In this document: positions 19,603 to 26,449 of the stretch, one piece after another
Position numbering within the stretch: the stretch's first letter is position 1
Layout: every line of letters starts with the position of its first letter
IMG/VR virus record: IMGVR_UViG_3300013285_000001
Span: 1 to 60,743 of that record
Source of the DNA: a virus
DNA: 60,743 nt
Strand: one strand, 5' to 3'
Notes under the pieces: model-generated
What the model saw: the letters and a program-made list of their open reading frames with translations, nothing else
Databases searched by the model: none
What the model was told of the DNA's origin: nothing
Program-made: the position numbers and the translations under genes

Positions 19603-20765
19603 GTGTCGATTTGCGGTTGAAAGAGTTTGCCAATGCCAGGCAGATTCAATACATCGACGCAGTACACAAACATGGTGGAGTCAGAGCAGCAGCGAGGGCT
19701 ATGAATGTCTGCCACAGCAGCGTGCAAGGTGCGTTGGTGTCGGCAGCTCGTACTGCAGCTCTGAGGGGTTACGCCCCCGCCGAGGATATGAACCACAAGG
19801 TGCCTGACGGATTCAGCGTCAAGGGCATCAGCACCTACTACAACTCTGACGGTAAGGTCACCGGGCAGTGGGTCAAGAGCAAAGAGGACACCGAGCGTAG
19901 GGAAGAGATCGTGCGCGAATCTATTCGCGTGCTCTCGGAAGACGTCCGTGGACTTTCTCCCATCGTGACCCCGCCGCAGCGCGTGAACGAGGACTTGCTG
20001 GCGGTTTATCCGCTAGGCGACCCGCACGTGGGCATGAGTGCTTGGGCTCAGGAGGCTGGGGCTGATTTTGACCTCCACATTGCCCGCAAGCTGACCCTCG
20101 GTGCGTTCGATCGGCTGATCAGCGCAGCGCCTGCTGCACACACTGCGGTCGTGCTGCCCTTGGGTGATATTTTTCATATCGACAGCCAAACGAACGTCAC
20201 GCCTGGCCATGGCCATCAGCTCGACGCTGATGGGCGCTTTGTGAAGGTTCTCCAGGTCGGGATCGAGATGTACCGGCATGCCATCCTGCGCTGTTTGGAG
20301 AAGCACCAGCACGTCGTCGTGAGGTTCATGGCCGGAAACCACGACCCCCATTCAGTGTGGGCGTTGTCCTTCACCATAGCGGCGTACTTCTCGGAAGAGC
20401 CTCGCGTGATGGTTGATTTGAGCCCAGCTAAGCACTGGTTTTACAGGTTCGGCAAGGTGCTGATAGGTGCCACCCATGGGGACACAGTTCGTCCTGAAGA
20501 TCTGCTGGGTGTGATGGTCGCTGACCGTGCCCAGGACTGGGGTGAGACGAAGCACAGGTACTGGTACACGGGCCACATCCACAACCAGTCTGTGCGCGAG
20601 TTGCCGGGCGGATTGATCGCTGAATCCTTCAGGACACTCGCTGCGCGCGATGCTTACGCATCAGGCAAGGGCTACAGGGCAGGGCGTGACATGAGGCTGA
20701 TCGTCCATGACCGAGAGCATGGAGAGATCGAGCGCCACAGGTGTGATGTTGGGATGGTTGAATGA
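19599..20765 (+). CDS. Metallophosphoesterase with N-terminal HTH
   Basis: A 388-residue protein if it starts at TTG 19599, which overlaps the preceding stop as TTGA; an in-frame GTG lies at 19569. Residues 8-45 look like a helix-turn-helix (HGGVRAAARAMNVCHSSVQ). The rest is a calcineurin-like phosphoesterase with all five metal motifs: GDPHVGM, GDIFHID, GNHDPH, THGD and GHIHN. The family cuts phosphodiesters or phosphomonoesters using two metal ions. Fusion to an HTH and placement at the end of the late operon suggest a nucleic-acid substrate, but the substrate is unknown. Confidence 0.85.
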   Translation: MSVDLRLKEFANARQIQYIDAVHKHGGVRAAARAMNVCHSSVQGALVSAARTAALRGYAPAEDMNHKVPDGFSVKGISTYYNSDGKVTGQWVKSKEDTERREEIVRESIRVLSEDVRGLSPIVTPPQRVNEDLLAVYPLGDPHVGMSAWAQEAGADFDLHIARKLTLGAFDRLISAAPAAHTAVVLPLGDIFHIDSQTNVTPGHGHQLDADGRFVKVLQVGIEMYRHAILRCLEKHQHVVVRFMAGNHDPHSVWALSFTIAAYFSEEPRVMVDLSPAKHWFYRFGKVLIGATHGDTVRPEDLLGVMVADRAQDWGETKHRYWYTGHIHNQSVRELPGGLIAESFRTLAARDAYASGKGYRAGRDMRLIVHDREHGEIERHRCDVGMVE

Positions 20766-20989
20766 AGGCGCGCATCCATGTCAACCAGCACGTGATCAAG
20801 TCGAACGCGAAGACGGGCGCGAGCGAGCCAGTGTTTACGGTGAAGACCTACAAGTCAAACACGCTTGCGAATGAAGTGTCGATCGATGGGCCGAGCAAGT
20901 TGGTGTACAGCCCAGACAACCCGCTGTCGTGCGGAGCTAGAGTCTGGATAGAAACAGACTCTAGCTTCGTGACGATCACTCCACCGTGA
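20762..20989 (+). CDS. Small protein of the late operon, unknown
   Basis: Seventy-five residues, basic N-terminus (MKARIHVNQHVIKSNAKTG) and beta-rich with the C-terminal strand ARVWIETDSSFVTITPP. It overlaps the phosphoesterase stop by ATGA and is the last gene of the + strand arm. Its 3' end overlaps the convergent gene at 20976-21239 by 14 bp, so no terminator separates them. I do not recognise a family. Confidence 0.75.
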   Translation: MKARIHVNQHVIKSNAKTGASEPVFTVKTYKSNTLANEVSIDGPSKLVYSPDNPLSCGARVWIETDSSFVTITPP

Positions 20990-21239
20990 TGTGAGTGTGG
21001 CTCCAAGTGTCATCGGTTTGGATGATGATCATCTTGGAGCTACCAGGGCTGGCCTTGTAGCGCGATTTGATAGGCCCGATGGTGAGCATGCTGCGCTCGT
21101 TGATCTTTCGTTCAGACGCTGAGATCCATCCATGTTCATTGATGGCGTGTCTAGCGATGAGATCAAACGGAGCGCGTTTGAGAACCAGTCGGGCTTGGGC
21201 GGAAAGGTGTAGCGCTCCGAGCAGGAAGTTTGATTGCAT
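20976..21239 (-). CDS. Small protein next to attP, unknown
   Basis: Eighty-seven residues. It has a helical, basic N-terminus (LLGALHLSAQARLVLKRAP) and a C-terminal beta part (KMIIIQTDDTWSHTHITVE). It follows the gene at 21242-21466 with a 2-bp gap and ends convergent with the late operon. The pair lies on the far side of attP from the integrase, so in a prophage it would sit at the opposite end from it. No family was recognised. Confidence 0.7.
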   Translation of the reverse strand: MQSNFLLGALHLSAQARLVLKRAPFDLIARHAINEHGWISASERKINERSMLTIGPIKSRYKASPGSSKMIIIQTDDTWSHTHITVE

Positions 21240-21241
21240 GT

Positions 21242-21466
21242 TCAGGTGAGTGGCTCAATTTCTTTTGGCAGTTTTGCTTGCACGTTGAGGAACATGATCA
21301 GTCCTGCTTTGCCGGTGGGGACGTCCACGATAAGTGTTTCTGGGCGGCTTGGCGCATAGTTCTTTTTCAATGCGGTGCGGCACTTGCTGGCGAGCGTCGA
21401 TGAGGGGTGCCAGATTTCTTTGAGGATGTCGTCTTGGGTGAGGAACGTGGTGCGGTAGAGCTTCAT
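21242..21466 (-). CDS. Small protein next to attP, unknown
   Basis: Seventy-four residues with a good site AGAAGGAAA before the ATG. The sequence MKLYRTTFLTQDDILKEIWH, then SSTLASKCRTALKKNY and VDVPTGKAGLIMFLNVQA looks like a folded alpha/beta domain with a basic helix. I do not recognise it. It is the first gene of a two-gene unit whose upstream region is attP, so its promoter lies within or beside the attachment region and may be reconfigured by integration. Confidence 0.7.
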   Translation of the reverse strand: MKLYRTTFLTQDDILKEIWHPSSTLASKCRTALKKNYAPSRPETLIVDVPTGKAGLIMFLNVQAKLPKEIEPLT

Positions 21467-21489
21467 TGGGGTTTCCTTCTAAGAAAAAT

Positions 21490-21510
21490 GGACATAGTGG
21501 ACGGACATAG
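21490..21510 (+). promoter_or_regulatory. Arm-type repeats GGACATAG, left pair
   Basis: Two direct copies of GGACATAG at 21490-21497 and 21503-21510, 13 bp apart. Three further copies lie on the other side of the tRNA-like core (21686-21716). Short direct repeats in two clusters flanking a core are the usual architecture of arm sites bound by the N-terminal domain of tyrosine integrases. Confidence 0.65.
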
Positions 21511-21556
21511 AAAAACGTAGACCCGCATAAACAAAGGCCTAGCGGAGAGGTGTGAG

Positions 21557-21605
21557 CACCTTGACATGGTGGGGGTCGTTGGTTCGAGTCCAATCGCGCC
21601 TACCA
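21557..21605 (+). other. attP: attP core: 3' part of tRNA-Val(GAC)
   Basis: This 49-nt stretch reads as the 3' part of a tRNA: half of the anticodon stem CACC, loop TTGACAT with anticodon GAC, stem GGTG, variable loop, T arm GTTGG-TTCGAGT-CCAAT, acceptor strand CGCGCCT, discriminator A and CCA. There is no D arm or 5' acceptor strand, so it is not a tRNA gene. It would restore the 3' end of a host tRNA-Val gene after integration, placing crossover around the anticodon loop, as for many integrases. The integrase gene lies 360 bp away, which supports the call. Confidence 0.85.
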
Positions 21606-21647
21606 ATCTACAGGGGTTCCATAGTAAGGAACCACTAACAGATTGGT
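21602..21647. repeat. Nested inverted repeat beside attP core
   Basis: Outer arms ACCAATCT (21602-21609) and AGATTGGT (21640-21647) enclose inner arms GGTTCC (21615-21620) and GGAACC (21628-21633). The structure begins inside the CCA end of the tRNA segment. It may be a protein-binding cruciform of the attachment site or a transcription barrier. There is no U-tract. Confidence 0.75.
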
Positions 21648-21685
21648 ATTAGAGAAGTCTGGGGAAGTCACACGTAGCCCCGTGT

Positions 21686-21716
21686 GGACATAGCAAAGAC
21701 ATAGTTGTGGGCATAG
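21686..21716 (+). promoter_or_regulatory. Arm-type repeats GRCATAG, right cluster
   Basis: Three direct copies: GGACATAG 21686-21693, GACATAG 21698-21704 and GGCATAG 21710-21716, spaced about 12 bp, roughly one helical turn. With the left pair they bracket the tRNA-like core and fit integrase or excisionase arm sites. Confidence 0.65.
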
Positions 21717-21753
21717 TTCTGGTTAGATCGAACACGCACTCTCACGCAGCTAT

Positions 21754-21984
21754 TCACTGCGCCGGAGTGCGTTTTTGTTTGTCCTGGGCCAGCAGCAAAT
21801 CTCGCAGCACGATGCCCATGCCACGAAACTTCAAGAACGCTTGCTCAGCCGGCCTGCTCGTGAACACGGTGTGCTCGGCGTGCAAAGCCCAGACATCGAA
21901 CGCACTGATCATGAAGTTGTTGATGGCGTTGTCTTTTTCTTCTTCGTCGCACAGCATGGGTGCGTTATCCAGGGGAGTGAACAT
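21754..21984 (-). CDS. Small protein between integrase and attP
   Basis: Seventy-six residues beginning MFTPLDNAPMLCDEEEKDNA at the ATG at 21984, overlapping the integrase 3' end by 20 bp. A longer frame to 22053 would overlap it further and is less likely. The protein is helical and acidic in its first half, then HTVFTSRPAEQAFLKFRGMG. No recognised family. Its position suggests co-transcription with the integrase. Confidence 0.7.
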   Translation of the reverse strand: MFTPLDNAPMLCDEEEKDNAINNFMISAFDVWALHAEHTVFTSRPAEQAFLKFRGMGIVLRDLLLAQDKQKRTPAQ

Positions 21985-23014
21985 GGTCGATTGCTTTCTT
22001 GGGTTGGTTGTTGTTGGCAAATGAATCGATGTGGCTTGGTGCGTGGTGCGCATAGTTCAAGACCATGCGCAAATCAGACCACCCGCCAAGGTCTTTGAGC
22101 ACTTCGATTGGGGTGCCGTTTTGCACGTGCCACGTCGCCCAGGTGTGGCGCAGCCCGTGCCACGTGAAGCCCGTGTACCCGGTCTTGTCGCGCTCGCCGA
22201 TGCCCGCCCGTATGCAAGCCTGCATGAACGAGGTCTTCACGTCTTTGATGGGCTTGCCACGGAACAAGAACACGAACGCAGAGCGAGGTGCGAGCGCGTT
22301 ATCAGCGAGCATCAGCTTGGACTTCCATGGCCGGTACGCGCTCAGCTTGGACTGGGCCTCCAGCACAGCCAGTGCGGCCGTGTTGAGCGGCACGCGGATG
22401 GGCTTGTCCGCCTTGGTGTCCTCGCCCTCAATCCACACCACCTTGCGCGCAAGATCCACGCGTGACCACTCCAGGCCGAGCACGTTGGCTTGACGCAGCC
22501 CGGTGTGAATCGCGAATTCGGCCATCGGCTTCATGTGATCGGGTAACTCGACGTACAGCCTGGCCCACTGCTCATGAGTGATCCACTCACGCGGCTTGGT
22601 CTTTTTGTCGCGGCGCTTGATCATCGACAGCTTGATGCCCGACAGGCTCAAGATCGCAGCGATCATGTTGCAGTAGCGCGTGTAGGTCGCAGCCGTTTTG
22701 CAAAATCCGAGAGCCTTGTTGATGTCCTCGGCGGTGATGCTGGCCAGCTGCCGGTCGGCAAAGTTGTTCGCAAACTTGACCAACGCGTACAGCTCGGAGT
22801 TGCTGCGCGTTTCGACGAGCATCCACTTGGTGACCGCAGCACTCCAGCTGTCACCTTGGACGCGGGGGGCTGCTCGCCATAGAGTTATCTGGAACTCGTT
22901 TTCGCGCTCTTGCGCCGTTCGCTTATCAAGTTCTCCAGTTGTCTGACGTATTCGCCGTCCGTTGTGACGAAGGTCCGACCACCAGACTTCGCTGTTCTTT
23001 TGCTTGTAGAGCAT
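21965..23014 (-). CDS. int: Tyrosine integrase
   Basis: A 349-residue protein from the ATG at 23014; an upstream start at 23119 would run through the excisionase gene and gives an atypical N-terminus. Residues 1-50 form the arm-binding region (LYKQKNSEVWWSDLRHNGRR). The core-binding helices follow to about 140. The catalytic domain shows R174 in HTGLRQANVLGLEW, H286-x-x-R289 in WHGLRHTWATW, W312 in the fifth catalytic position and Y321 in LNYAHH. It catalyses recombination between attP and a host tRNA-Val gene. It overlaps the upstream excisionase-like gene by 130 bp, so the two are co-expressed. Confidence 0.95.
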   Translation of the reverse strand: MLYKQKNSEVWWSDLRHNGRRIRQTTGELDKRTAQERENEFQITLWRAAPRVQGDSWSAAVTKWMLVETRSNSELYALVKFANNFADRQLASITAEDINKALGFCKTAATYTRYCNMIAAILSLSGIKLSMIKRRDKKTKPREWITHEQWARLYVELPDHMKPMAEFAIHTGLRQANVLGLEWSRVDLARKVVWIEGEDTKADKPIRVPLNTAALAVLEAQSKLSAYRPWKSKLMLADNALAPRSAFVFLFRGKPIKDVKTSFMQACIRAGIGERDKTGYTGFTWHGLRHTWATWHVQNGTPIEVLKDLGGWSDLRMVLNYAHHAPSHIDSFANNNQPKKAIDHVHSPG

Positions 23015-23202
23015 GGGGATGGTGCTTTCACAGGATATTGCTCGCGCATGTAGACGAGCAAGTCGTCTTCGATGTAGCCCCAGCTGCGCCCAATCTTGGC
23101 CCCAGGGATGTCGCCGCAAGCGGTGCGTTCTCTGAGCGTGTTGGGGTGGAGGTGGAGCAGCTCAGCAGCTTCGCCCAGGTCCAGCGTCCTAGTGGCTCGC
23201 AT
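22885..23202 (-). CDS. xis: Excisionase-like HTH protein
   Basis: A 105-residue protein. Residues 6-55 form a winged HTH of the MerR/excisionase type (LGEAAELLHLHPNTLRER, then GDIPGAKIGRSWGYIEDDL). A basic linker and a C-terminal helix follow (DGEYVRQLENLISERRKSAK). Its 3' part overlaps the integrase 5' end by 130 bp in another frame, an unusually long overlap for two genes that both look real. Direct control of recombination direction is inferred from fold and context. Confidence 0.8.
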   Translation of the reverse strand: MRATRTLDLGEAAELLHLHPNTLRERTACGDIPGAKIGRSWGYIEDDLLVYMREQYPVKAPSPCSTSKRTAKSGGRTFVTTDGEYVRQLENLISERRKSAKTSSR

Positions 23203-23422
23203 AGATCAGGCGCAGTGCTTTTATGGCAAGCGCGTCTCCTGTGCGTGCGCGTGCGACCACGAAGGAGGTTGCGTCCTTGGCGTTGGTGCTTGGGTGCGGC
23301 TCGGCGGGAAAGATCTCCCAGTGCATGGACTTTCGCTCGAGGTGGTACACGTCGCACATCATCCAGCCCTGAGCTCGGGCAACTTGCTGCTCTTGGGAAG
23401 TTAGTAGATCGAAGTTAGACAT
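23189..23422 (-). CDS. Small phage protein, unknown
   Basis: Seventy-seven residues: MSNFDLLTSQEQQVARAQGW, a W/Y-rich centre (MCDVYHLERKSMHWEIFP) and a helical C-terminus (VVARARTGDALAIKALRL). It overlaps the excisionase gene by 14 bp and is the first gene of the integrase operon. A terminator lies just upstream. I have seen similar short ORFs beside phage integrases but know of no role. Confidence 0.75.
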   Translation of the reverse strand: MSNFDLLTSQEQQVARAQGWMMCDVYHLERKSMHWEIFPAEPHPSTNAKDATSFVVARARTGDALAIKALRLIYASH

Positions 23423-23440
23423 AAGGTGTTGGGGCGTAGA

Positions 23441-23466
23441 AAAAGGCGGGGGTGAGCCCGCCTTTT
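23441..23466 (-). terminator. Rho-independent terminator after 23487-23882
   Basis: A perfect 10-bp stem (AAAAGGCGGG / CCCGCCTTTT) with loop GGTGAG. Read on the - strand it is GC-rich with a terminal T run, and it stands between the stop at 23487 and the next start at 23422. It can also act on the + strand. It separates the integrase operon from the early operons. Confidence 0.85.
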
Positions 23467-23486
23467 AGGTTCATCAGCGATGTGTC

Positions 23487-23882
23487 TTACGGTTTGGTTC
23501 TGATGCTGAGCACCAGGTTTGGAAGCTCGATCGTGATGACCGACCCCTCTTCTGTAATGAGCACCGAAGGCCGGTCAGCGAGGATTCTCGGTGTGTACGG
23601 GATTCCCTCTTCGATGCCGAGCGAGGAATGCAGCTTCGGGCCTTTGCTGCCCTTCCACATGTACATCCACCTGGCGCGGGAGTTTTCTGTCTTGGGCGCA
23701 GGTAATCGGATAACTTGTCCTTTTCTCCACAGTCCGCCGAGATAGTCGGAAACTCTATTCACGGAGGCTGCGTGTTGTTTTATCTCGGGCAAGTCAAATA
23801 GTGACTGGCAGTCAAGCGGTTCGGTAGCTGCTTTTAATGCAGCTTCGAGCGCTGGAAAAAGACCATTCTCATTTGTACGCAT
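23487..23882 (-). CDS. Possible winged-helix protein, unknown
   Basis: A 131-residue protein. Residues 8-60 are helical and then read VSDYLGGLWRKGQVIRLPAP, a layout resembling a winged helix (helix, recognition helix, beta wing). The C-terminus is beta-rich (PSVLITEEGSVITIELPNLV). It is a monocistronic-looking gene with its own terminator. A regulator is possible, but the family is not recognised and no typical CI features are present. Confidence 0.7.
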   Translation of the reverse strand: MRTNENGLFPALEAALKAATEPLDCQSLFDLPEIKQHAASVNRVSDYLGGLWRKGQVIRLPAPKTENSRARWMYMWKGSKGPKLHSSLGIEEGIPYTPRILADRPSVLITEEGSVITIELPNLVLSIRTKP

Positions 23883-23954
23883 TTTGATTTTCAGGGCGGT
23901 TCTACTTCGACCTGCCCTGCCTTTTCGATGTGAAGGTAACTGGTTACTTTCTTC

Positions 23955-24344
23955 TCAGGAGTTAACGAAATTCGAGATGAACGAAGCAATGTCTTTCTTG
24001 CTTTTCATCTTGCTCTTGAAGTCGGCGCATGAAATACCGAGCTTTGCGATTTCGGGGCTCAATATGCACCCGCCGGTTTTGGTTCCAACCACGATCGCTG
24101 CGTTACGGCCTTCAGCTTGGCGGTCTTTGATCCACTTGGTCTGCAAGCAACTCAGCGCTGGCACGATAAAGGTGTCATTCCTGGCAGGCAATGCGATGAA
24201 TTTGTATTCAACCCAAAGGTCTCTATGAGACCCGCTGTACCAGACATCAGGTGTGCCGCCCCGGTAGGGGTTGCACATCTTTTCAGCGTAGCACTCCACA
24301 TGTCGGTGGACGCCGGCGATGAAGCTGTTTTCCGGCGTTGCCAC
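23955..24344 (-). CDS. PD-(D/E)XK nuclease, VRR-NUC-like
   Basis: A 129-residue protein with a compact nuclease core: an N-terminal helix with E5, then GGTPDVWYSG with D33, and LWVEYKF giving E46-x-K48. The Gly-Gly-x-Pro-Asp turn followed by E-x-K is characteristic of VRR-NUC type small phage nucleases, which cut DNA junctions or flaps. It follows the exonuclease gene by 19 bp in the same operon, fitting DNA repair or recombination during replication. All metal-binding residues appear intact. Confidence 0.8.
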   Translation of the reverse strand: MATPENSFIAGVHRHVECYAEKMCNPYRGGTPDVWYSGSHRDLWVEYKFIALPARNDTFIVPALSCLQTKWIKDRQAEGRNAAIVVGTKTGGCILSPEIAKLGISCADFKSKMKSKKDIASFISNFVNS

Positions 24345-24363
24345 TTTGAAACTTGCTCGTATC

Positions 24364-24915
24364 TTACGCCGTAGTCGTGTTTAGATTTGAGACGATGCGT
24401 GCGTTAATTTGCTGCACCAGCTTGGCTTGATGGATCGCATCAGCCAATGCGTTGTGGGCAACGCCTTGACGTTCTGGTGAGATACCTTTGGCTTGTGGCA
24501 AGGTCTTCAGCGTACGCACGCAGCGCGAGTTCCAAAACTTCCACGGGATGTCCATGTGGAACTGGGAGAACGCGTGGGCCAGCATCGGCAGATCGAAGTC
24601 TGCTCCGTTGGACCACATGTAGTGGTTGTCGGTATAGAGCCAATCACTCAGTTCGCACAGGGTGGCTTCCAAGGTTTGCTTGGGCTCGTGGAAAACTGCT
24701 TGAGCCGCAGCGGACTGCTTGAGCCACCACATCAGGGTGTCTTCCTGGACGTGGCGTTTGACTTCAAGGTTGGAGTCGATGGACACCGAGGCGTAGAATG
24801 CTCCGTCGTCGATCTTCGCTGAGTCTAAATCGAATTTGACCGCCCCGATGGACATGATGACTGCGTCGGCTCGGGTTCCCAGGGTCTCCAAGTCAACCAT
24901 TACGTGCTTATACAT
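24364..24915 (-). CDS. 3'-5' exonuclease, DnaQ/RNase T fold (Rv2179c-like)
   Basis: A 183-residue protein with the DEDD layout: D8-x-E10 in MVDLET, an ExoII motif in WSNGADFDLPML and an ExoIII motif in HNALADAIHQ, giving the DEDDh subtype. The size and the CVRTLKTLP segment match phage exonucleases similar to Rv2179c, annotated as 3'-5' exoribonucleases. It probably degrades RNA or ssDNA ends in the replication module. It is separated from its downstream neighbour by 19 bp. Confidence 0.9.
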   Translation of the reverse strand: MYKHVMVDLETLGTRADAVIMSIGAVKFDLDSAKIDDGAFYASVSIDSNLEVKRHVQEDTLMWWLKQSAAAQAVFHEPKQTLEATLCELSDWLYTDNHYMWSNGADFDLPMLAHAFSQFHMDIPWKFWNSRCVRTLKTLPQAKGISPERQGVAHNALADAIHQAKLVQQINARIVSNLNTTTA

Positions 24916-24985
24916 GTCTTCTTTCTGTGCCGTAGCACCGTTGCACGACCCCCCCGAACGCAGGGCCGTGCGTCAGGGGGATGGA

Positions 24986-25393
24986 TTAGACGGTTTCAGC
25001 GACCTGGACTTGCATTGCGGCGGGTTTTCGCCCGCGCTTGGCAGGCTCAGCTTGCACGGCGTCCAGCACCACTAACTGCTCGTTGAGCTTTTCGCGGTTC
25101 TTGTTCGCAGCGTCGAACACCTTGGTGTGCTTCTTGGTAGCAGCGTCGATCTCTTTTAGAGCTGCTGCGACGAGCTTTGCACCGGCCTTGGCGGCAACGC
25201 TCAGCGTCTTTTCGGCTTCGGCCATCAAAGCGGTTGACTGCTTTATGGCGACGTTCATCGCTTTGGTGGCGACGCTGACATCTGCTTCGCTGAGCTTGAC
25301 GGTCTTGTCGATCGACTTGACGGCGGAGGTGAGAGCCAGTTCAGCGGACTTCTTTTCAGCCACTGACATGATTTTGGAGGGTTGGCGAGCCAT
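24986..25393 (-). CDS. Helical Lys/Ala-rich protein, putative DNA-binding
   Basis: A 135-residue protein that is almost entirely alpha-helical, with Lys, Ala and Ser (KSAELALTSAVKSIDKTVK). It ends with an AT-hook-like AKRGRKPAAMQ near residue 122. Composition and tail suggest a nucleoid-like or DNA-binding role, but no family is recognised. It overlaps the preceding gene by 38 bp. Confidence 0.65.
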   Translation of the reverse strand: MARQPSKIMSVAEKKSAELALTSAVKSIDKTVKLSEADVSVATKAMNVAIKQSTALMAEAEKTLSVAAKAGAKLVAAALKEIDAATKKHTKVFDAANKNREKLNEQLVVLDAVQAEPAKRGRKPAAMQVQVAETV

Positions 25394-25628
25394 GGAATTT
25401 TTCCTTTAAGTGCAGGTTGTAGGTCAGCTCGTTTATTCGAACTGCCCGGGAAATAAGTCGATCGATGATTGACTGTCGACGTCTTGTGTTGGCTTCGAGG
25501 GACAAGCACAACATGACCTCGCCTTCAGTCAGATCATTGATGACGGTGTTCAGGCTCTTGTACGAAACAAGAGCCTGATCTATGCGAAATCTTCCATCCG
25601 TTGAAGATCTAAGGGTCCGAAGTGTCAT
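25356..25628 (-). CDS. Small phage protein hidden in a longer frame
   Basis: Ninety residues from the ATG at 25628 (MTLRTLRSSTDGRFRIDQAL). The open frame continues upstream to 25946, but that part is antisense-like sequence inside the neighbour. The segments ALVSYKSLNTVINDLTEGEV and RRRQSIIDRLISRAVRINEL are recognisable as a small protein common in phage early regions. The last 38 bp overlap the next gene. The role is unknown. The long helices suggest an oligomer. Confidence 0.7.
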   Translation of the reverse strand: MTLRTLRSSTDGRFRIDQALVSYKSLNTVINDLTEGEVMLCLSLEANTRRRQSIIDRLISRAVRINELTYNLHLKEKFHGSPTLQNHVSG

Positions 25629-25663
25629 GCGGAGTTGTGACAGACCGAAGTAAGGGTTACTAC

Positions 25664-26416
25664 TTAACGGCGCATCCCGCGAGCGGGGGTGGCCTTGGCA
25701 GGCTTCGTGTTTGTCACGTCGGGCTCGGTGGCCAACATGGCCTGCGCTTCGGCTTGTCGCGCGAAGTGCGAGGTGAGGTGGTGGTTTGGCTGCGCGTCGC
25801 TGAACACGAGCGACGCGTAGGTCTTGGTCGGGTCCAAGCTGACCATGGTGACCACGCCCACAGGGGGGGTCTGGAACGTACGTACAACGCCGCCGACGTA
25901 GGCGTCGAAGCCCTTGAGGCCGGTTGGAGAAACCGCCAGTTGCCACAGCGCGGTGTCATCCTGCGCTTCGGGTGGAAGTACAGCCAGCACGCGCTCGTTC
26001 TTGCACGCTTTGCCGTTGCCTTTGCTGCCGAACTGGTTCATCGGGCACTCAGCGCAGGTCTTGGCCTGGGGCATGGGGCTGTTGGCTGATGGGACCATCT
26101 TCGCCGGGTTGGTGCCGATCGAGAAGCACACCGGCGAGGTGATGTTGTTCGAGTCGAAGTTGCCCTCGTAGAACGAGTTCTTCGCGACGAAGTCAACGAT
26201 CACCAGTTCGAGCGGACCTGGGGTCTTCGAGCCGTCCGGCAGGGTGAACGCGCCGGGCGACAGCTTGATCTTGCTGCCCGAGGGAGGCGCGATGCGGTCG
26301 GACATCGAGGCGATTTGCGCCGCGATTTGGTCTTGGATGCTGACCAAGGACGATGGGCGTTGGACAGCTACCGAGGTAGCTGCGTCGCCGGACTTCTGGA
26401 GTGCTTTTGTAGCCAT
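25664..26416 (-). CDS. Putative single-stranded DNA-binding protein
   Basis: A 250-residue protein. A beta-rich core has PGPLELVIVDFVAKNSFYEG, PVCFSIGTNPAKMVPSA and a zinc-like cluster C-x2-C-P-x-N-x-F-G-S-x-G-x-G-K-A-C-K-N at residues 120-137. The C-terminus is a low-complexity basic tail ending RGMRR. Such Cys-containing proteins occur beside DNA polymerase and helicase genes in podophages and are thought to coat ssDNA. That assignment rests on context, since no classical OB-fold motif can be confirmed by eye. The acidic tip expected of many SSBs is absent. Confidence 0.6.
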   Translation of the reverse strand: MATKALQKSGDAATSVAVQRPSSLVSIQDQIAAQIASMSDRIAPPSGSKIKLSPGAFTLPDGSKTPGPLELVIVDFVAKNSFYEGNFDSNNITSPVCFSIGTNPAKMVPSANSPMPQAKTCAECPMNQFGSKGNGKACKNERVLAVLPPEAQDDTALWQLAVSPTGLKGFDAYVGGVVRTFQTPPVGVVTMVSLDPTKTYASLVFSDAQPNHHLTSHFARQAEAQAMLATEPDVTNTKPAKATPARGMRR

Positions 26417-26449
26417 GGTTTCTTTCGATCGTTCTTAGAGGTTCGACAA

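Noticed and set aside
21541-21605. A functional tRNA-Val gene
   Set aside because: Only the anticodon-to-CCA part is present. The 5' acceptor strand and D arm are missing and the base 27 pairing is broken, so it is an attachment core.
25255-25509. 84-codon - strand ORF
   Set aside because: It overlaps the two better-supported small genes at 24986-25393 and 25356-25628 and lacks any sensible pattern.
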